NCBI GenBank assembly: GCA_018402605.1
Contig: JAGYIK010000034.1
Location: forward strand, 1 to 11,667
Direction: 5' to 3'
Length of the DNA: 11,667 nucleotides
Source of the DNA: Litorivicinus sp.
GTDB taxonomy: Bacteria > Pseudomonadota > Gammaproteobacteria > Pseudomonadales > Litorivicinaceae
In this document: positions 5,983 to 11,667 of the stretch, one piece after another
Layout of the letters: each line of letters opens with the position of its first letter
How positions within the stretch are numbered: the stretch's first letter is position 1
The notes under the pieces: generated by a model
Databases searched by the model: none
Told to the model about the DNA's origin: nothing
What the model saw: only the letters and a program-made list of their open reading frames with translations
Translations under genes and position numbers: made by a program

Positions 5983-6324
5983 ATGCGTGATCCAGTTCGA
6001 AGAAGTCGACCTCCAAGTCGCTGTGCATTGTGTGATCGTGATGTGCCATTGACGCAACATCATTTGATCCCAAAACGTCTTCACCGCAACGAGAAGTTGC
6101 GGCGAACCCTGGGTGTCGAAGTCATGCGGCATCGTATCGCGTGGTTGTGTTTGCCATGTCATAAACATGTGCATCGATGCTTTAGTGAGCGAGAGCTTGG
6201 TTTACACTTTGCTGAGATTGATGCATTGCGCGCGCATCCTGAGATCCGCAGTTTTGTCGATTGGTTAAGAACAAAGCCTGATGATTTTCAGCCCCGTTTG
6301 TCGCGAAAGAAGAGAGAGATATGA
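5983..6324 (+). CDS. Small HNH-type zinc/metal-finger protein
   Basis: A 113-residue basic protein with the HNH layout: C14-x2-C17, then TQHHLIP with H26 and H27, then LCLPCHKHVH with C56-x2-C59-H60 and H64. The four cysteines should bind a structural zinc, and the histidines form the beta-beta-alpha-metal nuclease site. The tail (DALRAHPEIRSFVDWLRTKP, about residues 81-100) resembles that of a small, widespread gammaproteobacterial HNH family of about 100 residues whose substrate I do not know. There is no ribosome site before the ATG, consistent with a leaderless message. Its TGA overlaps the nadA ATG (ATGA, 6321-6324), implying translational coupling. Not evidently part of an intron, intein or restriction system. 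Confidence 0.8.
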   Translation: MRDPVRRSRPPSRCALCDRDVPLTQHHLIPKRLHRNEKLRRTLGVEVMRHRIAWLCLPCHKHVHRCFSERELGLHFAEIDALRAHPEIRSFVDWLRTKPDDFQPRLSRKKREI

Positions 6325-7385
6325 GTATCAAAATGGATGATTACATCGCGACACGTGCCGATGTGCGCACCTATCTCGAGCACGCGCTCGCTGAAAACGC
6401 ACGGGCAACTGCCGATGAGGCGGGACTGTATGCGTCTGTGAAAGCGGCATTACTCGCTTCGAACGCACGCTTGGTCGCGCATTATTACGTCGACCCAATG
6501 CTTCAGAAGCTGGCAGAAGAGACCGGCGGCGTGGTTGCGGATTCGCTGGAAATGGCGCGGTTTGGGGCGCGATGTGAATCGCCTGAGTTGATTGTTGCCG
6601 GTGTCAGCTTTATGGGTGAGACAGCGAAAATACCGAGTCCCGAAAAGCGGGTGTGGATGCCGACGCTTGACGCAACATGCAGTCTCGATCTGGGGTGCCC
6701 TGTGGATGCGTTCTCCGACTGGTGTGACGCGCATCCGGATCGCACCGTGGTGGTTTATGCCAATACCTCTGCGGCAGTTAAGGCACGTGCAGATTGGGTG
6801 GTGACCTCATCGATTGCGATCGATGTGGTGGATTGGCTTGATCAGCGCGGCGAAAAAATCCTGTGGGCGCCGGATCGATATCTGGGCCGCTACGTGCAGC
6901 GGCAGACCGGTGCGGATATGGTGCTTTGGGATTCCGCCTGTGTGGTGCATGAAGAGTTCCGCATGCATGATCTGGCAAAGTTGCGCGCGGTCTACCCCGA
7001 AGCGGGTCTGTTGGTGCATCCGGAGTCTCCAGAAGAAATGGTCGACGCGGCCGATGCGGTGGGCTCAACCTCACAGTTGATTCGAGCTGCGGTTGACCTC
7101 CCGCATCCCGCGTTTATCGTGGCGACCGACAAAGGAATCTTCTACAAGATGCAGCAGGCTGTGCCAAATAAGCGGCTGATTGAGGCGCCGACCCGAGGGG
7201 CAGGGGGAACCTGTCAGTCCTGTGCGCACTGTCCATGGATGGCGATGAACGGCCTGCAGGGGTTGTCTCGATTGTTGCGTGATTGGCCGGTGGCCTGTGA
7301 GGTGCAGGTTGATCCTGAGATTGGGCAGCAGGCCGTTCGATCACTGAATCGAATGTTGGAGTTCACCCGGTCTCAACGGCCGTAA
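6321..7385 (+). CDS. nadA: Quinolinate synthase
   Basis: This cytoplasmic enzyme condenses iminoaspartate with dihydroxyacetone phosphate to quinolinate in de novo NAD synthesis, using a 4Fe-4S cluster. At 354 residues it is full length for the E. coli type. The cluster ligands are visible as C120 (DATCSLDLGCP), C207 (WDSACVVHEEF) and C304, last of the C298-x2-C301-x2-C304 run, each offset by seven from E. coli C113, C200 and C297. Other signatures are VAHYYVDP, VYANTSAAVKARADWVVTSS, WAPDRYLGRYV and FIVATDKGIFYKMQQ. The start overlaps the HNH stop and has a weak AGAGAG ribosome site. No nadB or nadC lies beside it. Its 3' end overlaps the M48 gene on the other strand by 23 bp. Confidence 0.97.
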   Translation: MSIKMDDYIATRADVRTYLEHALAENARATADEAGLYASVKAALLASNARLVAHYYVDPMLQKLAEETGGVVADSLEMARFGARCESPELIVAGVSFMGETAKIPSPEKRVWMPTLDATCSLDLGCPVDAFSDWCDAHPDRTVVVYANTSAAVKARADWVVTSSIAIDVVDWLDQRGEKILWAPDRYLGRYVQRQTGADMVLWDSACVVHEEFRMHDLAKLRAVYPEAGLLVHPESPEEMVDAADAVGSTSQLIRAAVDLPHPAFIVATDKGIFYKMQQAVPNKRLIEAPTRGAGGTCQSCAHCPWMAMNGLQGLSRLLRDWPVACEVQVDPEIGQQAVRSLNRMLEFTRSQRP

Positions 7386-8731
7386 TCGCCGCTTCGAGGC
7401 GTTGCAATGGGCGCGTGTCCTGTTGCTTCGGCCAGACATCACGTGCGCGCGTCAACTGCGTTTTAGCGGCTTCCAATTTGCCATGCATCAAGGCATCCCA
7501 GCTGCGCGCTTCGAACAGCAGGTGGTTTTGTCGCGTGGATTCGGCAAACCGGGCCAACGCGCGCCATAAATCGATCCGATCGGGGCGATTCACAACTGCT
7601 TCACGGAATTGGCGCGGCAGTGTGGTGTCGCCCTCGGCGAGTGCCAGATCCATCCGGCCGATGGTCGGGGTAATCCATGATGGGAAAAAGAGTGCAAATG
7701 TTTCGATCGCATCGCGCGCGGCACTGAAATCACCGGCTTTGGTGGCCAATGCCATGGTCAGATCGAGGCCAGTCAGTGTACTTCGGTAGGCGTCGGGGAT
7801 CGTTTGATAGGTGTCATACGCCTCCTGATAACGGTCTGCTCTGTAATGGGCGAGCACGGCGTGGACCTGACGGCACAAGTCCGATTCCAAAAGACGCCCA
7901 GTGGTCTCAAAGCCCTCGATCTGGACGCATCGAAACAGTTGGAAATCCGCATCGGACAGAATTGGAATTGCCGAGTTGGGTGTGCTGAGTCGGGCCAAGC
8001 GTGCATCCAGATCGGATTGCCGTTCGATGCCCAGTGGGTGCGTGCTTAAAAATGCGAGATCTTCAGTCAGTTGCGATTGCTTCTCTGCGAGGATTGCCAA
8101 GACATTACGCATGGCTTCCGGATCATAGCCGGCAGATGCCAGCGCTTGGGCGCCAATGCGATCGGCTTCACGCTCATAATCTCGAGAATAGGCCAGCGCG
8201 CTCTGCGCATTGGCGGCTTGGCCTCCGGATAATCAGTGACTGTGCAGCCTGTCCTTGCCGGGTCGCAATGGCTGCCACACCTTTCGCCAAGGTCGCAAGC
8301 GACCCGCACTGACGCGCTCTGAGTTTCTCAGCCCACGGTAATGATGCCGTTGGAGAGAGGTGTGCCAGTTCGTGTGCCAGCACCGCCATGATTTCGCTTC
8401 GGTCGCCAAACCAAATACACACCGGCATTGACGCCAATAATGCCGCCCGGTGCCGCAAAGGCGTTGAAGGCTTGTGGACTGAGACACAGGCCTTGAGTGG
8501 CATCTCGCCGAGCGGATAGTGATTTCTCAACCGAATGAGCCAAGTTTCGAGTAGATCGATGCAAAATGGATCGATGCGCTCGCCGAGGCGCCCACGCATG
8601 CTACGAAGCCAGGCCTCGCCAAACGCGACTTCACCATCTCGGGTGGCCAGGTCGGTCGCTGAAATGGCACGCGCATCGGGTGCAGACAGGACGCACACCA
8701 CTATGAGCATTAGACTGAGTCTTCGCATCAT
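7363..8731 (-). pseudogene. M48 family metallopeptidase with C-terminal TPR-like region (BepA-like), frame broken at five places
   Basis: Starts with a signal peptide (MMRRLSLMLIVVCVLSAPDARA) after GAGAGAG. Repaired across frames it is about 455 residues: LGERIDP and HYPLGEMPLKAC, then FNAFAAPGGIIGVNAGVYLV in a second frame, FGDRSEIMAVLAHELAHLS with the zinc-binding HELAH at 8374-8360, then QRHHYRG, RARQCGSLATLAKGVAAIA, and finally SGGQAANAQSALAYSRDYEREADRIG with the third-ligand motif EREAD. From there one frame runs clean for about 860 bp to the stop, including THPLGIER and an alanine-rich helical TPR-like tail. Frame changes fall at about 8478-8492, 8405-8413, 8350-8356, 8325-8334 and 8226-8233. 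Family members are periplasmic proteases/chaperones for outer-membrane proteins. Conserved text in every frame argues for sequence error or a very recent decay. In Pseudomonas the same gene lies beside nadA (from memory). Confidence 0.85.
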
Positions 8732-8749
8732 CGCTCTCTCACGTATACT
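8722..8749 (+). promoter_or_regulatory. Putative promoter for the TusA-family gene
   Basis: TTCGCA (8722-8727) and TATACT (8744-8749) are 16 bp apart, with the -10 ending 23 bp before the ATG at 8773. It overlaps the first codons and leader of the divergent M48 gene, so the two promoters are interleaved. Confidence 0.4.
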
Positions 8750-8755
8750 CTTCAG

Positions 8756-8764
8756 ATTGTAACA
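8756..8764 (-). promoter_or_regulatory. Putative extended -10 promoter for the M48 gene
   Basis: On the minus strand the sequence reads TGTTACAAT, an extended -10 (TGn plus TACAAT). It would start a transcript with a leader of about 15-20 nt ahead of the ATG at 8731, carrying the GAGAGAG ribosome site. No good -35 was found. Confidence 0.4.
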
Positions 8765-8772
8765 GGATGCCC

Positions 8773-8988
8773 ATGCAGAGATTGGATTGCACATCACTCA
8801 AATGCCCACTGCCTTTATTAAAGCTGAAGGTGGCGCTTGTCGAGTTGTCTGTCGGTGACGAAATTGAACTGTTGGCGTCCGATCCGATTTCGTCTCGGGA
8901 TATCCCCAAATTTTGTGAGAAGTCCGGGCATCGACTGCTGGAAAGCAGTGATGGCCCGGTGTTTCGCTTTCGGATTCAAAAAGCCTAG
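8773..8988 (+). CDS. TusA-family sulfur carrier protein
   Basis: A 71-residue protein with the family core LDCTSLKCPLPLLKLK near the N-terminus; C11 of the CPxP motif is the residue that carries a persulfide. The rest (VGDEIELLASDPISSRDIPKFCEKSGHRLLE) matches the short two-layer sandwich. The ATG at 8773 is chosen because AGG at 8764-8766 is 6 nt upstream; the in-frame ATG at 8767 directly abuts it. TusA-like proteins relay sulfur to tRNA thiolation, molybdenum cofactor or sulfur oxidation; position between an M48 gene and bcp matches Pseudomonas PA1006 (from memory), linked to persulfide trafficking rather than being the tRNA-modifying TusA itself. Its TAG stop lies in CTAG, shared with the convergent bcp stop. 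Confidence 0.88.
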   Translation: MQRLDCTSLKCPLPLLKLKVALVELSVGDEIELLASDPISSRDIPKFCEKSGHRLLESSDGPVFRFRIQKA

Positions 8989-9452
8989 GGCTGCGCTTTC
9001 ACTGTTGCCAGGACCGCATCGGCATGGCCTGGGACCTTGACTTTGCGCCACGCTTCGATGAGCTGCCCCTCGGGTCCAATCAAAAATGTCGAGCGCTCGA
9101 TGCCACGGACTTGCTTGCCATACATGTTTTTCATCTGCATCACATCAAACAGTGCGCACAGGGTTTCATCTGGATCAGAAATCAACTCAAATGGCATCGC
9201 ATGCTTGGCTTTGAAATTCTCATGGCTTTTTAACGAATCACGCGAAATCCCGAAAATTTGGCAGTTGAGCGCGGAAAATTCGCCATGCAATGCGGCGAAA
9301 TCCTGACTTTCTGTGGTGCAGCCTGGAGTCGCATCTTTGGGATAGAAATACAGAACAGTATAGTGCCCGACCAAACTATCAGCCGTGACAGTCACGCCAG
9401 ATGTGGCTTCGGCAGAGAAGGCGGGGATGGGTTGATTGATTTCAACGGTCAT
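8985..9452 (-). CDS. bcp: Thioredoxin-dependent thiol peroxidase (Bcp/PrxQ peroxiredoxin)
   Basis: A 155-residue peroxiredoxin that reduces hydrogen peroxide and organic hydroperoxides in the cytoplasm. YFYPKDATPGCTTE places the peroxidatic cysteine at C45, with threonine T42 and proline P38 in the usual active-site motif, and IGPEGQLIEAWRKVKVPGHA is the family C-terminus. The resolving cysteine found five residues after the peroxidatic one in many PrxQ enzymes is a glutamine here (CTTESQ), so resolution must use another cysteine (C64 or the one in ETLCALF) or an external thiol, as in the 1-Cys type. GGAG lies 5 nt before the ATG. Convergent with the TusA gene and divergent from dapA. Confidence 0.95.
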   Translation of the reverse strand: MTVEINQPIPAFSAEATSGVTVTADSLVGHYTVLYFYPKDATPGCTTESQDFAALHGEFSALNCQIFGISRDSLKSHENFKAKHAMPFELISDPDETLCALFDVMQMKNMYGKQVRGIERSTFLIGPEGQLIEAWRKVKVPGHADAVLATVKAQP

Positions 9453-9540
9453 AAAAACTCCAGTTGGTCATGTTTGAGTGATCTGTGAGGATTTTTTTCT
9501 GGTTTCCAACCTTGCCGGTTGATTCCGAGGCTCTGTATCC

Positions 9541-9569
9541 TAGGTCCCTTCGAAACTTGTATAGGTCCC
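9541..9569 (+). repeat. Pair of TAGGTCCC direct repeats upstream of dapA
   Basis: TAGGTCCC occurs exactly at 9541-9548 and 9562-9569, 21 bp apart (two helical turns). The second copy also contains the AGG that is the best ribosome site for dapA. A weak promoter candidate, TTGCCG (9512-9517) and TATCCT (9536-9541) with 18-bp spacing, ends at the first copy. A regulatory role is possible; chance or a duplication is equally so. Confidence 0.4.
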
Positions 9570-9574
9570 ATCTC

Positions 9575-10448
9575 ATGATCCGAGGCAGCATCGTCGCTCT
9601 AGTCACTCCTTTCCTTGAATCCGGGCGAGTGGACTTTGATGCCTTACAGCGTCTGGTTGAGTTTCATGTCAATGCGGGAACCCACGGCATCGTCGCGGTC
9701 GGCACCACAGGCGAGTCGGCAACGCTGACCCACGATGAGGATGCTGAGGTGATTCAGGCTACCGTGGCCTATGCAGCCGGACGCATTCCGGTGATCGCGG
9801 GTGCGGGATCGAACTCGACCGCAGAGGCGTGCCGTTTGACAGAAGCTGCGAATAAGCCGCTGGTGCCGAGTGGATTCTTTCTGTTGCCCCTACTATACAG
9901 CCGCCGCAGGCGGGTTTGATCCGCTCCATTTCACGGCAGTCGCAGCCAGTACAGATCTGCCAGTCATTCTCTATAACGTGCCCGGGCGCACCGTGACCGA
10001 TATCGCCGACGACACGACACTGAAACCACTCGGCTGCCAACATTGTTGGGATAAAGGATGCGACCGGTAATCTAGAGCGGTAAATACTTGATCGCCAATC
10101 GGCCGGCGGGGTTTGCTGTATTCGGGCGTGATGATCCGACTGCGATGGAGCTCTGTTTGATGGGTGGAGACGGTGATACTGGTGACCGCAAACGTCGCAC
10201 CCGCATTAATGGCATCCATGATCAGCCATGCGTTGGCAGGTGATCGGTCGGCGGCTGAAGCCGAGAACACGAAACTCTTGGGTCTGCATCGAGCACTGTT
10301 TTTGGAGCCCAATCCGATCCCAAGTAAGTGGGCTTTGGCACAGATGGGTCTCATGCGCGCGGATTGCCGTCTTCCGCTGGTGCCGCTGACAGATGCGGGC
10401 GCAACTGAGGTGCGCCAAGCTTGTGCGCAGGCTGGAGTGGCTTTGTGA
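9575..10448 (+). pseudogene. dapA: 4-hydroxy-tetrahydrodipicolinate synthase, frame broken in its middle third
   Basis: DapA condenses pyruvate with aspartate semialdehyde in lysine and peptidoglycan precursor synthesis and is normally essential. The 5' part is clean (MIRGSIVALVTPFLESGRVD, then GTTGESATLTHDED with the conserved threonine pair), as is the 3' part from about 10180 (VTANVAPALMASM, FLEPNPIPSKWALAQMGL). Between about 9855 and 10180 the frame changes several times while conserved text continues: AGAEWILSVAP, PYY with the catalytic tyrosine, QPPQAGLIR, HFTAVAASTDLPVILYNVPGR, then NIVGIKDATGNLER with the Schiff-base lysine, then KYLIANRPAGFAVF and DDPTAMELCLMGGDG. Several breaks are mended by restoring one base of a homopolymer. 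Total length fits the 292-residue family within a few bases. The gene ends in GTGA overlapping the bamC start. A functional original is likely. Confidence 0.88.
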
Positions 10449-11491
10449 GGATTTGCGCTGGATTGACGATTGCAGTGGTGCTCGCCGGTTGCTCGGGTTC
10501 TGCAAGCCAGCAGGCAGCGATTCGGGACCGCCAACTGGATTATCAAGCGGCCTACGTCGAGCCCAAGTTGAAGGTACCCGATGAATTGTCAAACGAGCGG
10601 ATTAACGAGTCCTTAATTATCCCGGGCGTGGATGAGCCAACCGCGGGGCTCTACGGCGGCTCTTTCCAGGCACCGCGCGCGGACGCCGCACTTCGGACCG
10701 TCAGTTTGCCGACCATTCGACGCTATGAAATCGGTGATCTGCACTGGTTGTCGATTCCAGAGCCGGTCTCTGCGGTTTATCCGGAGCTCCGTCGATTTGT
10801 TGAGGGCAACAAACTCGAGATCGTTGAGTCCTCGCAATCCGCCGGAGTACAGGTTGTTAAATCCTCTGTATTCCAGGGAACCAATGCGCATTCAGGCAGT
10901 CGTATCATCCGGCATTTCGCGCCTGAGGTCGGTGAGGTTGCCTTGTTGCTTGCGGTGCGCCCAGGTCTTCGGGTTGGGACCAGTGAGGTGCAACTGGTGC
11001 CTGCTGTCGGTATGTTCGATCAGACGCTCACGGGCCGTATTTTAGATGAGTTTAAATACCACCTCGAACGTCGCGAAGATGAAGGCCGTGCGGTATCGCG
11101 TGCATTGTCACTGATTGAGGTGGATACCCGGATGCGCTCTGAACGCGTTGAAGGATTGGATGAATTGCAGATTGATGCATCTGTTGCGCGTGTTTTTGGC
11201 GTGACTGTTGATGCGGTTCGTGATCTGGGCGCAGCGATCGATGGGGGTGACCTTGAGAAGGGCCTTCTGAACGTCCGCTATGTGCGCAAGGCGACTGAGC
11301 GTCGATTGGCCTCCATGAGTGCGCTTAATCGCGCACTGGCGACGACGATTGAGGACCCTGTGGGTGCGTATCAGGTGCAGATGACAGATGAAGATGGCCA
11401 ACTCGTTCTCAGGGTCATTCCAACAGGTGCTGCGGCCTCGATTGGTGGCGCGAATGAACTGGTGCGTGAGCTCAGGGAGCGCTTGTACTAG
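10445..11491 (+). CDS. bamC: Outer membrane protein assembly factor BamC (lipoprotein)
   Basis: A 348-residue lipoprotein of the BAM complex, which inserts beta-barrel proteins into the outer membrane. The GTG at 10445 is chosen: GGAG is 7 nt upstream, it overlaps the dapA stop as GTGA, and it gives a short signal peptide (MRICAGLTIAVVLAGC) with lipobox LAGC and lipidated C16; an upstream ATG at 10421 lies deep in dapA. After an extended, probably unstructured N-terminal segment (DYQAAYVEPKLKVPDEL), two helix-grip-like halves follow (about residues 100-225 and 245-345), with HWLSIPEPVSAVYPELRRFV opening the first. The dapA-bamC order is the classic gammaproteobacterial one, and the next gene starts on its last base. 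Confidence 0.92.
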   Translation: MRICAGLTIAVVLAGCSGSASQQAAIRDRQLDYQAAYVEPKLKVPDELSNERINESLIIPGVDEPTAGLYGGSFQAPRADAALRTVSLPTIRRYEIGDLHWLSIPEPVSAVYPELRRFVEGNKLEIVESSQSAGVQVVKSSVFQGTNAHSGSRIIRHFAPEVGEVALLLAVRPGLRVGTSEVQLVPAVGMFDQTLTGRILDEFKYHLERREDEGRAVSRALSLIEVDTRMRSERVEGLDELQIDASVARVFGVTVDAVRDLGAAIDGGDLEKGLLNVRYVRKATERRLASMSALNRALATTIEDPVGAYQVQMTDEDGQLVLRVIPTGAAASIGGANELVRELRERLY

Positions 11492-11667
11492 TGCGATTCG
11501 CCTCACTGGGGAGTGGCAGCCGTGGCAACGGGACCGTGGTACAGCATCGGGAAACGCATGTCTTGATGGACTGTGGTTTTGGCTATCAAGACAGTCTGAG
11601 TCGATTGAAGCGGTTGGGATTAGAGCCCGAGATGCTCGATGCCATCGTGGTCACACATGAGCACAGT
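11491..11667 (+). CDS. MBL-fold metallohydrolase (5' part only)
   Basis: Opens with GTG at 11491, sharing one base with the bamC TAG stop, and stays open for 59 codons to the window end. MRFASLGSGSRGNGTVVQ and HVLMDCGFGYQDSLSRL are the N-terminal strands of the YycJ-like metallo-beta-lactamase group, and the last residues VVTHEHS are the start of the HxHxDH metal site, cut just before DH. GGGAG lies 11 nt upstream. From memory, purC usually follows this gene in gammaproteobacteria, beyond the window. Substrate unknown; relatives include nucleases and phosphodiesterases. Confidence 0.85.
   Translation, partial: MRFASLGSGSRGNGTVVQHRETHVLMDCGFGYQDSLSRLKRLGLEPEMLDAIVVTHEHS

Noticed and set aside
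5876..6073. Upstream extension of the Lrp gene to a 218-residue protein
   Set aside because: The added part is read through the AT-rich operator region and into the antisense of the HNH gene; Lrp proteins start at MSLDD-like sequence.
5983..6324. HNH gene as part of a mobile intron, intein or restriction system
   Set aside because: No flanking repeats, reverse transcriptase, methyltransferase or interrupted host gene is present, and it is tightly coupled to nadA.
10421..10444. ATG at 10421 as bamC start
   Set aside because: It would add eight residues before the signal peptide and lies before the GGAG site; the GTG at 10445 fits the spacing and lipobox position.
9971..10546. Long minus-strand open frame (191 codons) antisense to dapA and bamC
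   Set aside because: It has no recognisable domain, lies wholly against conserved coding sequence and has no upstream ribosome site of note; a shadow of the plus-strand genes.

Overview
The window reads as chromosomal DNA of a gammaproteobacterium (inference). The best evidence is the right half: nadA, an M48 peptidase, a TusA-family carrier, bcp, dapA, bamC and an MBL-fold hydrolase lie in that order. From memory this matches the nadA-to-purC block of Pseudomonas and relatives. A BamC lipoprotein directly after dapA is itself a gammaproteobacterial hallmark. Base composition is mixed to moderately GC-rich, apart from one AT-rich regulatory gap at about 5876-5982. I see no tRNA, rRNA, CRISPR array, insertion sequence or phage gene.

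Left half (1-5420), lineage-variable. A truncated branched-chain amino-acid-type periplasmic binding protein (minus strand) diverges from a YciA-like acyl-CoA thioesterase. A gap rich in short direct repeats (1095-1277) follows. Next is a plus-strand run of three genes: a YeeE/YedE thiosulfate-type transporter, a small secreted four-cysteine protein, and a stand-alone HEPN-domain protein with an intact RNxxxH motif. Convergent to it lies a minus-strand pair, a small single-pass membrane protein followed by a TauE/SafE exporter. A secreted SUMF1-like (FGE-sulfatase fold) protein comes next, interrupted by two frame changes and lacking the formylglycine-enzyme cysteines.

Centre (5417-7385). An Lrp/AsnC regulator is divergent from a small HNH protein that overlaps nadA by ATGA. 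The AT-rich gap between them carries a perfect 13-bp inverted repeat. Its right arm matches the first ten positions of the E. coli Lrp consensus and overlaps the -35 of a promoter whose -10 lies 8 bp before the HNH ATG, which suggests a leaderless transcript.

Right half (7363-11667). The M48/TPR peptidase and tusA-like gene share a tight divergent promoter region. tusA and bcp are convergent and share a CTAG stop. dapA, bamC and the MBL gene form a tight operon with start-stop overlaps.

Two themes stand out. First, frame changes are confined to three patches (5057-5136, 8226-8492, 9855-10180) in three genes, one of them normally essential dapA, while all other genes are clean. Motifs remain intact across the breaks and several repairs amount to a lost homopolymer base, so local sequence error is the simplest reading. 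Second, sulfur handling recurs: thiosulfate-type importer, TauE/SafE exporter and TusA-like carrier. All four convergent gene pairs overlap at their stops, leaving no room for conventional terminators.
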